Shown one piece after another: positions 1 through 5,563 of a stretch of 6,881 bases of DNA (the stretch's first letter is position 1; every line of letters starts with the position of its first letter). Source of the DNA: Bacillota bacterium (GTDB taxonomy: Bacteria > Bacillota > Clostridia > Acetivibrionales > DSM-2933); assembly GCA_030705945.1 (NCBI GenBank), contig JAUZPS010000259.1:1-6881 (forward strand), read 5' to 3'. The position numbers were made by a program, and so were the translations under genes. Below the pieces are notes generated by a model. That model was not told the origin of the DNA and did not search any database. It was given only the letters and a program-made list of their open reading frames with translations.

Positions 1-140
1 AAACGACCAGTTGCTAAGTTTTTTTGATACTATATAAAAAGCAATTAATCTTTTACATTTGCCTATCACAAAATAACGTTAAAGCGTTCGTTATTTTGCT
101 CCGTCAAATGTAAGATTAATAGTGCTTTTTATATACCTAA
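1..140. repeat. Left copy of the window-edge inverted repeat, split by a MITE
   Basis: Bases 1-32 and 134-140 together match the reverse complement of 6817-6848. The left copy reads AAACGACCAGTT, then GCTAAG, then seven T and GATACTA. After the inserted element it continues TACCTAA. The right copy, read on the minus strand, has AAATGACCAGTT, a single A, then seven T and GATACTACCTAA. The difference is one substitution plus a 6-for-1 replacement. The match reaches base 1, so the repeat may extend beyond the window. The copies face each other, as terminal inverted repeats of one mobile unit would, or as the ends of two oppositely oriented insertion sequences. The sequence does not decide between these, and I recognise no particular IS family. 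Confidence 0.6.
33..133. mobile_element. MITE-like palindromic element, copy 1 (101 bp)
   Basis: This short non-coding element is bounded by TA at 31-32 and 134-135, the apparent target duplication. Its ends are inverted repeats: TATAAAAAGCA at the left pairs with TGCTTTTTATA at the right. The pairing continues inward with two small bulges to about 61 and 105. A central hairpin has perfect 10-bp arms (CAAAATAACG at 69-78, CGTTATTTTG at 89-98) and a 10-base loop. The whole element could therefore fold into one long hairpin. Size, TA duplication and lack of coding capacity resemble MITEs mobilised by IS630/Tc1-mariner transposases, such as the pneumococcal RUP element. That family link is inference, since no transposase is in view. 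The uninterrupted right-edge repeat supports a real insertion here. Confidence 0.8.
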
Positions 141-345
141 ATTGCTTCCTTCCTGTTTTTGTAAATGACAAACTTTCTTATAGTAAATATTATGTCTAAA
201 ATACTAATGCTTTTTTACTATTTTTTTGTAAAATAATATTATTGCAATAATAATAATTATAAACAAAATGATATTAAACAAAGTCCAGAAGAGTTTAAAA
301 TAATCAAACATTCAGTTTCCACCCCTAATTTATAAATTTTTTTAT
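141..345. other. A+T-rich spacer without recognised genes
   Basis: This stretch between the two MITE copies is very A+T rich and has no reading frame of useful length. The longest start-to-stop frame I noticed with an ATG is 11 codons (268-303). A 14-bp palindrome, ATTATTGCAATAAT, lies at 238-251, but short A/T palindromes are expected by chance here. I see no RNA gene and no convincing promoter. It is probably an intergenic region that has collected small insertions. Confidence 0.5.
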
Positions 346-347
346 TA

Positions 348-448
348 TATAAAAAGCAATTAATCTTTTACATTTACCTATCACGAAATAACGTTAAAGC
401 GTTCGTTATTTTGCTCCGTCAAATGTAAGATTAATAGTGCTTTTTATA
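348..448. mobile_element. MITE-like palindromic element, copy 2 (101 bp)
   Basis: This is a second copy in the same orientation, exactly 315 bases after the first. It has the same length and differs at two positions: A at 376 instead of G at 61, and G at 385 instead of A at 70. TA at 346-347 and 449-450 again flanks it. The change at 385 turns an A-T pair of the inner stem into a G-T wobble, so the hairpin would remain in RNA. Near identity inside an otherwise unconstrained spacer suggests recent spread or local duplication. The flanks beyond the TA differ from those of copy 1, which favours independent insertion over segmental duplication. Confidence 0.8.
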
Positions 449-476
449 TATATAAGTCGCTAAAAAGATTTTACAA

Positions 477-506
477 TAAAAATGCGGTTAATACGTCTGC
501 ATTTTA
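477..506 (-). terminator. Possible weak terminator after the response regulator gene
   Basis: On the minus strand AAAATGCAG and CCGCATTTT form a stem with one A-C mismatch around a nine-base loop, and the last arm runs into TTTTTATT. It lies about 110 bases past the stop codon of the minus-strand response regulator gene, so it could end that operon. The stem is A/T rich and the T run is partly within the stem, so it is a weak candidate. It is roughly symmetric and might act in both directions. Confidence 0.3.
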
Positions 507-613
507 CTATCAAAGCTGAACTTTTCGCAACTTATGAATCAAGGTATATGTTTTATGATTTTAAAAGTTAATGTAAATGTTTAAAACTAAACATATAAAT
601 CAAATCTAAACCA

Positions 614-1378
614 CTAATTTATACCAAGAATCTGCTTTAATTCCTTAATCCTGTTTCTGCTAACAGGAATATCATATTCAACTTCTTCCTGCTTAATAAC
701 GTAATTGTTATTAAACATTGGAGAAATCTTAGTTACATAACGCAAATTCACGAGATAGCTTCTATGGCACCTGAAAAAGCCAAAGTCATTAAGCTTTGAT
801 TCTAAGGTTTCCAGGGTTTCTTTTGTTTTGAATTTACCGTTGCTTGTTACAATTATTGTTTTGCCTAGCTGAGATTCAAAGTAGAATACCTCTGACATTT
901 TTATAAGGTTAATTTCTTCATCATCATATGCCGCAATACGTTCAGAGTCCTGTTTTATGTTTTTGTCAATACGGTTCAGCTTGTCCAGAATAGCATCTCT
1001 TGTTCCGGCGCTCTTAAAGTCTGACTTTAAGAGTCTGTCGACAGCCCGATCAAGCCTGTCTTTTTCAATTGGCTTTAGAATATAGTCAATAGCGTTGAGA
1101 TCAAAAGCCTTAACGGCATAATCATCATGACCCGTAACAAATATGATCCCAGTATCGGGGTTGAATTCTAAAAGCTCCCTTGCCATATTAAGTCCATTTA
1201 CAACAGGCATATCAATGTCTAAAAAAGCAGCGTCAAACTTGAGACCTTTTGCTTCTTCAAGAGCAGTTATTGGGTCATTATAGACGGCAACGATTTTTAT
1301 ATCATTGTATTTTTTGAGGAAATATTCCAACTCATCAGACGCAAACCTTTCGTCGTCTACCAATATAACCTTAACCAT
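614..1378 (-). CDS. LytTR-family response regulator (AgrA/LytR/VirR type)
   Basis: A 254-residue cytosolic transcription regulator. Residues 1-120 are a receiver domain: acidic pair Asp8-Asp9 in VILVDDE, phosphoacceptor Asp54 in FLDIDMP, Thr82 in IIFVTG, and Lys102 in YILKP. A charged linker follows. Residues about 155-254 form a LytTR DNA-binding domain, seen in FFRCHRSYLVN (201-211) and PVSRNRIKELK (238-248). LytTR domains bind short direct repeats in promoters. The start chosen is the ATG at 1376-1378, giving the usual MVKVILVDDE beginning and a normal family length. AAAGGA at 1392-1397 is the likely ribosome binding site, though its 13-base spacing is long. An in-frame ATG at 1444 would add 22 residues, part of them encoded by tandem repeat DNA, and is unlikely. 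The gene follows the kinase on the same strand, so they are probably a cognate pair. Target genes are unknown. Confidence 0.93.
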   Translation of the reverse strand: MVKVILVDDERFASDELEYFLKKYNDIKIVAVYNDPITALEEAKGLKFDAAFLDIDMPVVNGLNMARELLEFNPDTGIIFVTGHDDYAVKAFDLNAIDYILKPIEKDRLDRAVDRLLKSDFKSAGTRDAILDKLNRIDKNIKQDSERIAAYDDEEINLIKMSEVFYFESQLGKTIIVTSNGKFKTKETLETLESKLNDFGFFRCHRSYLVNLRYVTKISPMFNNNYVIKQEEVEYDIPVSRNRIKELKQILGIN

Positions 1379-1420
1379 AAATATGTACCGTTCCTTTCGA
1401 ATTGAGTCGCCATATATGTT

Positions 1421-1570
1421 TATATCTGCATTATCTGTATGCATCTGTTTATATCTGTCTATATTTGATTGTATCTGCTCATTTCTGTCTATATATTACC
1501 ACATATCCTTGTATCTGTTAATATCTGTTTGTATCTGTTGATATCTGTTTGTACCTGTCTATATCCGTAT
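1421..1570. repeat. Tandem array of about 15 decamers between kinase and regulator genes
   Basis: The consensus on the plus strand is (G/A)TATCTGTTT, or AAACAGATA(T/C) on the coding (minus) strand. Units start at 1431 and every 10 bases up to 1561 without any insertion or deletion. An offset unit lies at 1421, with 9-bp spacing. Units at 1461, 1491 and 1501 are degenerate. From 1511 to 1570 the first base alternates G and A, giving a 20-bp higher-order repeat. CTGTCTATAT occurs three times (1455, 1485, 1555). The last unit runs into the kinase gene and supplies its final codons and stop. One unit equals about one helical turn, so the motifs lie on one face of the DNA. LytTR regulators bind direct repeats, which makes an autoregulatory site array conceivable. 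A simple decayed minisatellite is the plain alternative. Confidence 0.85.
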
Positions 1571-4537
1571 TCCCTTTGGTATCCTGAAGCTTATGCTTGT
1601 TCCTTTGCCTGGCTCGCTCTCGATATTCAATCCGCTTCTGTAGAAAGTGATAAGCCGCTTATTAACATTTACCAGACCAATTCCCGTTGTCTTTGTGTTT
1701 TCATTCAAAAGAACCGGAATTAATTCTTTTTGAATTCCAACACCATCATCAGACACACAAACATATATATGAGAGCCTTCATCTTTAACTGTAAGTTTAA
1801 CGGTTCCTCCTTCACGTTTGGTAAGAATACCATGCTTTAACGAGTTCTCGACAATAGGTTGAATGATGAGGTGAGGGACGTTTAAGTCCACATCGTCAAT
1901 ATCGTAAGCTGGTAATATTTTATCTGGAAAACGCGCCATCATTATGTATATATAAGATTTTACCATGGTTATTTCTTTTTTTAAAGATATTGACTTTTCA
2001 ACGCCTTTGAATTTGAAGCTTTCGCGCAAATAACTGCTAAGCTCAAATAAAAGCTCTCTAGATTTATCAGGGTCGGTCCGGATGAGAGACATTATAACAT
2101 TTAAAGTGTTATATAAAAAGTGCGGCTTTATCTGAGCTTGAAGAAAATTCATTTCGGCTGCTACAGCAAAGTTTATTGATTTTTTAACTTCCATCAGGTT
2201 TTGTATTCTGGCTTTTAGCTCCTTGTCGTTAAATGGTTTGGTAAGATAGTCGTTGGCCCCTGCTTCAAAGCCTGCGAGAATATCGGCGGGCTGATTTTTT
2301 ACTGTTACAAGAACTATTGGAAGATCGTACATTTCGTACTTTTCCCTAAGCTTTGCGCAAACCTCGTAACCCGACATTTTGGGCATCATGACATCAAGTA
2401 TGACAAGGTCAGGTTTTTGGTGGTTTTCGATGGCTTCTAATGCGTTTACTCCATTTGTGGCAGTAATGACAGAATAATTTTCTCTTTTAAAGATATTCTG
2501 AAGTATCTTTAAGTTAATAGGCTCGTCATCTGCTATCAGTATACTGAGTCCTTTGCTAGACTCCAAATTGTCATCGGGTGATTCTATGAATTCATCCGAA
2601 TTGCTCGAAACTGAAGCCCCTTTTATGAAACGGTTATTTTGAGATTTATCCTTACTCAACTTTAAAGTAAACGTAAACTTCGAGCCATTATTGGGTTTGG
2701 TCTGGCTTGATTGCGCGCTGATTTTGCCGTCATGAAGCTCTACAAGATTCTTAGTTATGCTAAGACCAAGTCCTGTTCCGCTGTTTGATCTGTTTTCGTC
2801 CGACTGGACCTGCTCAAATGGAAGGAATATTGTGTCTAGCATGTTCTCGGCGATACCAATGCCTGTATCTGAAATTGTTATCTCAACAATATCATTTATT
2901 ACTTCAGCTTCAGCCGTGACGCTTCCGCTGTCGGTGAATTTCACCGCGTTTCCGGCAATGTTGTACAATATCTGAAAAAGCCTGTTTTCGTCAGCGTAAA
3001 CATTAATGGTGTCGTCAGAAATCGAATTTTTAAGAACAAGCCCTTTCGCTTTTGCGACAGGACGTAAAACAGCAAAAACTACATCAACAACCTGCCACAG
3101 GTTGATCGTTCCGATATTTAGAACGATATCCTTGTTTTTCATTTTTGCAAAATCCATTATATTGTTAACCAACTCAGTAAGCCTTCTAGCGCTTGATGCT
3201 ATAAGAGCCAAATTCTCTGTTTCTTTAGAATGGGCTTTATCGGCTTCTTCAAGCATTGATTCCGCAATGCCTATTATTCCGTGCATAGGAGTCTTGAGTT
3301 CGTGAGCGGTATTTACGAGAAAGTCGTCTTTTAATTTATCCATTATAAGCAGTTTTTCGGAAAGGTGCTCAACTTTTGTAAATGTTTTGGTGAAATTAAT
3401 AGCCAGCCTGACTGAAAGAATTGAAATAAATATAAGCCATCCAAAGTTTGAATAATTTGTCTGGGCGTTCAGATACAAATCCATCATATTTGTAATAAAC
3501 ATGATAACTAAGCCCAGTATTATAAGCAACGCATCCTTGTTTTTTCGTTGTATTTTTATAAGTATATAAATTATATAAAATGATGAAGCTATCAAAAGCA
3601 GATTATATGCTTTTATTGGTATTTTATAAGTCCAGTCGTTTAATATATAATAGAATAGAATTATAGAAATAAACGCAATCAGAAGCGCTTTTGCAAGAGT
3701 TAAGATTTTATTGTTCATAAATCTTGGATACAAGGTATTTATATAAAATATTATAAAAAACAGAGCGAAGAAAGCGCTGATTTCCAAAATAGCAAAATAA
3801 GTGTTTAAATCTAATTTTGGAAAAAGGAAAAACAAAATAGGATCATTTGATATAGATGACGCGTTTACAGCGGATGCAAAACAATAAAACCCTGTAAAAA
3901 GATAAGGCTTTTCCTTTTTTCTGAAAATGAACACAATAATATGATAAAAGCCCATGAATACAATAATAAAAACTATAGGCAGATCTATCGAGAACCTGTT
4001 TATCTTCAAATCGAGTATTTGTTTACTGACGCCAAAGAGTATGCTTTTTGGCTTGAAGTTGTCTGACTGGATAGCTATTTCAATGGCTCCGTCTTTTGCT
4101 TGCGCATAATATATTGCGTTTATAGATCCCACTGTAATATTTTTGTGATCTAAGTCAGCATTGGTAACCTTTGGAACTCCGTTTATCCAGATATTATAGT
4201 AGTTATAATAATTGGAGATATAAATTCCATAATCTTTATCTATATCACTAACCAATATTTTTAGTTTATAAATTGGGGCTGAAGCTGATTTTGAATTTTT
4301 AATTAAGTTTTCAGAATTATCTGTTTCTGATCCATTGCCTGGAGAGGGTGAAAAGGGCGAGTTTACTCGAAGCCAGTCGGAGCCAACGCTTGCAATGCCA
4401 TCTTTATCAAAACTCCATTTGCCAAGATCGAGAATTCCGTTTTCTATTTTAGGCGATTTAATTATCTTTGAGCTGCATCCGCTCAAAATAAATAAGGCGA
4501 AAATAATTGCTATTAATATAATTCTATTTTTTCTCAT
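1559..4537 (-). CDS. Dual-core hybrid sensor kinase: 7TM-DISM-like, HisKA, receiver, LytS-type kinase
   Basis: A 992-residue membrane receptor. Residues 1-21 are a lipoprotein-like signal (LSGC, Cys21). Residues 24-185 form an extracellular domain, and about 186-382 hold seven hydrophobic segments, as in 7TM-DISM receptors. A first kinase core follows: His412 in NTAHELKTP, Asn530 in the N box, DTGIGI at 557-562 and GTGLGL at 587-592. A receiver domain (about 664-782) has Asp670-Asp671, phosphoacceptor Asp715 in VILDVMMP, and Lys767. A second, LytS/YehU-type core ends the protein: His806 in QIKPHFLYN, Asn898 in IVENSLKHG, DDGVGI at 930-935 and TGIGL at 951-955. All key residues are present, so both cores look active. 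LytS-type cores usually phosphorylate LytTR regulators, and one lies directly downstream. The ligand is unknown. The start fits the signal peptide, but no strong Shine-Dalgarno sequence precedes it, which is unlike the plus-strand genes here. Confidence 0.92.
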   Translation of the reverse strand: MRKNRIILIAIIFALFILSGCSSKIIKSPKIENGILDLGKWSFDKDGIASVGSDWLRVNSPFSPSPGNGSETDNSENLIKNSKSASAPIYKLKILVSDIDKDYGIYISNYYNYYNIWINGVPKVTNADLDHKNITVGSINAIYYAQAKDGAIEIAIQSDNFKPKSILFGVSKQILDLKINRFSIDLPIVFIIVFMGFYHIIVFIFRKKEKPYLFTGFYCFASAVNASSISNDPILFFLFPKLDLNTYFAILEISAFFALFFIIFYINTLYPRFMNNKILTLAKALLIAFISIILFYYILNDWTYKIPIKAYNLLLIASSFYIIYILIKIQRKNKDALLIILGLVIMFITNMMDLYLNAQTNYSNFGWLIFISILSVRLAINFTKTFTKVEHLSEKLLIMDKLKDDFLVNTAHELKTPMHGIIGIAESMLEEADKAHSKETENLALIASSARRLTELVNNIMDFAKMKNKDIVLNIGTINLWQVVDVVFAVLRPVAKAKGLVLKNSISDDTINVYADENRLFQILYNIAGNAVKFTDSGSVTAEAEVINDIVEITISDTGIGIAENMLDTIFLPFEQVQSDENRSNSGTGLGLSITKNLVELHDGKISAQSSQTKPNNGSKFTFTLKLSKDKSQNNRFIKGASVSSNSDEFIESPDDNLESSKGLSILIADDEPINLKILQNIFKRENYSVITATNGVNALEAIENHQKPDLVILDVMMPKMSGYEVCAKLREKYEMYDLPIVLVTVKNQPADILAGFEAGANDYLTKPFNDKELKARIQNLMEVKKSINFAVAAEMNFLQAQIKPHFLYNTLNVIMSLIRTDPDKSRELLFELSSYLRESFKFKGVEKSISLKKEITMVKSYIYIMMARFPDKILPAYDIDDVDLNVPHLIIQPIVENSLKHGILTKREGGTVKLTVKDEGSHIYVCVSDDGVGIQKELIPVLLNENTKTTGIGLVNVNKRLITFYRSGLNIESEPGKGTSISFRIPKGIRI

Positions 4538-4581
4538 AAATTATTATTATCTTAAATGATTATTATTCACAATGAACGAAA

Positions 4582-4611
4582 AAGCTTTATAATCAGGCAA
4601 CTATAAAACTT
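4582..4611 (-). promoter_or_regulatory. Imperfect hairpin in the predicted kinase leader
   Basis: AAG, a mismatched base and TTTATA (4582-4591) pair with TATAAA, a mismatched base and CTT (4602-4611) around a ten-base loop. On the minus strand the last arm ends in CTTTTTCG, so the structure resembles a weak attenuator. It could equally be an operator or chance pairing in A/T-rich DNA. It lies between the predicted kinase promoter and the kinase start codon, where either role would affect kinase expression. Confidence 0.25.
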
Positions 4612-4619
4612 AATTTAAG

Positions 4620-4632
4620 ATCCCCCCCGGAT
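4620..4632. promoter_or_regulatory. C7/G7 tract with ATCC/GGAT symmetry
   Basis: Seven consecutive C at 4622-4628 sit inside ATCC-CCCCC-GGAT, a 13-bp inverted repeat. The tract stands out against A+T-rich surroundings. On the minus strand it lies near the start of the predicted kinase transcript, at about +5 to +11. A homopolymer there could vary in length by slippage, affect promoter escape, or form part of an operator. No function is shown by the sequence itself. Confidence 0.4.
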
Positions 4633-4638
4633 GCTAAT

Positions 4639-4667
4639 ATTTTATAATAATTTACATTATGTGTCCA
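4639..4667 (-). promoter_or_regulatory. Predicted housekeeping-sigma promoter for the kinase-regulator operon
   Basis: On the minus strand TGGACA (4662-4667) and TAAAAT (4639-4644) are separated by exactly 17 bases. Each hexamer matches its consensus at five of six positions. Transcription would start near 4632, leaving a leader of about 95 bases before the kinase ATG at 4537. No comparable promoter was obvious in the gap before the response regulator gene, so that gene may depend on read-through from this one. Confidence 0.5.
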
Positions 4668-4706
4668 TGAATTCTCAAATTTTGATAATCTTTTTTGTAT
4701 GTAGTC

Positions 4707-4735
4707 TTTTAATGAAATGTTGATTATTATATAAT
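4707..4735 (+). promoter_or_regulatory. Tentative promoter for the propeller-protease operon
   Basis: A perfect TATAAT lies at 4730-4735, 70 bases before the propeller start codon. The hexamer 17 bases further upstream is TTTTAA, a poor -35 match. In DNA this rich in A and T a -10 match alone is weak evidence. If correct, the two divergent promoters would be fewer than 60 bases apart, so one bound regulator could affect both. Confidence 0.25.
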
Positions 4736-4764
4736 TATAAAATACAAAAGGACTAAAGGTTTTT

Positions 4765-4821
4765 ATGCCATTAAATATTAACTATATTCAGGGGAGGGTA
4801 AAAAATGGAGAGTCTTATTAG
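4765..4821 (+). CDS. Possible 18-codon leader peptide overlapping the propeller start
   Basis: An ATG at 4765 is preceded by AAAGG (4755-4759) at a five-base spacing and opens a frame of 18 codons that stops at 4819-4821. The frame runs through the ribosome binding site of the propeller gene and ends 17 bases inside that gene, in another frame. Ribosomes translating it would pass over the downstream site and could modulate initiation there. The peptide has no recognised motif. A chance frame of this length is common, so only the plausible binding site and the overlap support it. Confidence 0.2.
   Translation: MPLNINYIQGRVKNGESY
4791..4798 (+). promoter_or_regulatory. Ribosome binding site of the propeller gene
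   Basis: GGGGAGGG lies six bases before the ATG at 4805. It is a strong Shine-Dalgarno sequence and fixes that start codon. It also lies within the short upstream frame described at 4765-4821. Confidence 0.8.
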
Positions 4822-5563
4822 CCAGATCAAAGTAAATGTTTTTCCACAGATATTAAAAGGCGTTATCAAGGGAAGTATTACTGCAATAAAATCTGACAAC
4901 GGTTCGCTTTTGGCTTTGTCTGTAAATGAAAGCCAATTGCATATTTATGAAGGTAAGAGTCCTAGTGAATGTAAACTCAGTGTCAGCGTAAAAAACAATA
5001 TAAAAAATCCTGGCGGGCTCATAAAGCTTAATGAGGATTACTTAGTAGTTGATAGTGTAATAAAAGCTGTTTACAAACTTAATAAAGAAAAACAAATAAT
5101 GGAGCCGATGACTTTGTTAAAAGCCGGAACAAATAATACGGCGTCAGCAATTTTAAATGCTCCTGGATGCTGTGTAAACGATATGGATCATTATGAAAAT
5201 AAGATATGGTTTGTGTGCATGGCTGGATATTCAAGCTGTGTTTGTACATATGATATTAATTCAAACCAAGTTAAGTTTAAATTCTTTACAAAGGGATCAA
5301 GACCAAACGGGATACTATTTGACAGAGAAAAAGAACATTTAGTTGTCATAGATTCTTATAAAAATATACTCAATACATATAACATTGACGGTAAGGTTGT
5401 TAATTCAGTTAAAGGATCATATGAAGGCGGAATCATTAAAGATGGACTTTCGAAAAAAAATGTTGCCAAAGGTCTGGCGTTAGATATCAATAGAAATCTT
5501 TGGGTTCTCAATAATAAATTAAGAAGTATCAATAAGGTTTCTCAAAAGGAGGGGAGAATATGA
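4805..5563 (+). CDS. Small cytosolic beta-propeller-like protein (NHL/SMP-30-like repeats)
   Basis: A 252-residue protein without signal peptide or membrane segment. About five diverged blade-like repeats are visible, starting near residues 23, 69, 119, 165 and 220. They share a small or glycine-rich turn, a short aspartate- or asparagine-containing loop and a hydrophobic strand. The clearest is RPNGILFDREKEHLVVIDSY (166-185), which resembles NHL, YVTN or SMP-30 propellers. Six or more blades are usual in those families, so the fold may be completed by weak blades or by assembly. Such domains mostly bind partners or ligands. A cysteine cluster lies at 122-147 (six Cys). Its stop overlaps the start of the protease gene by four bases, so the two are probably made together; a sensor, inhibitor, scaffold or substrate role for the protease is inference. 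No enzyme residues were identified. Confidence 0.7.
   Translation: MESLISQIKVNVFPQILKGVIKGSITAIKSDNGSLLALSVNESQLHIYEGKSPSECKLSVSVKNNIKNPGGLIKLNEDYLVVDSVIKAVYKLNKEKQIMEPMTLLKAGTNNTASAILNAPGCCVNDMDHYENKIWFVCMAGYSSCVCTYDINSNQVKFKFFTKGSRPNGILFDREKEHLVVIDSYKNILNTYNIDGKVVNSVKGSYEGGIIKDGLSKKNVAKGLALDINRNLWVLNNKLRSINKVSQKEGRI
5545..5552 (+). promoter_or_regulatory. Ribosome binding site of the protease gene, inside the propeller gene
   Basis: AAAGGAGG lies seven bases before the protease ATG at 5560. It is encoded within the last codons of the propeller gene (Gln-Lys-Glu-Gly-Arg-Ile). Together with the ATGA overlap at 5560-5563, this is a classic arrangement for translational coupling and should give efficient protease synthesis. 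Confidence 0.85.

Noticed and set aside
238..251. ATTATTGCAATAAT palindrome as an operator
   Set aside because: It is not next to a gene start, and A/T-rich palindromes of this size are common in such spacers.
268..303. Eleven-codon frame in the left spacer
   Set aside because: It is too short, has no ribosome binding site worth noting, and is expected by chance.
33..448. Paired repeats as a CRISPR remnant
   Set aside because: There are only two copies, each 101 bp and palindromic, 315 bp apart, with TA flanks and no cas genes.
1379..1444. Longer start for the response regulator at the ATG at 1444
   Set aside because: The extra 22 residues are unlike any receiver domain and partly come from repeat DNA; MVKVILVDDE is the typical family beginning.
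1305..1723. Plus-strand reading frames rich in Cys, Leu, Ile, Ser and Tyr across the decamer array (1305-1541 and 1469-1723)
   Set aside because: Their composition simply reflects translation of the tandem repeat, they overlap the minus-strand kinase and regulator genes, and no domain is visible.
2757..4559. Plus-strand frames at 2757-2975, 3006-3305 and 4335-4559
   Set aside because: They lie opposite the well-supported kinase gene and show no recognisable protein features.
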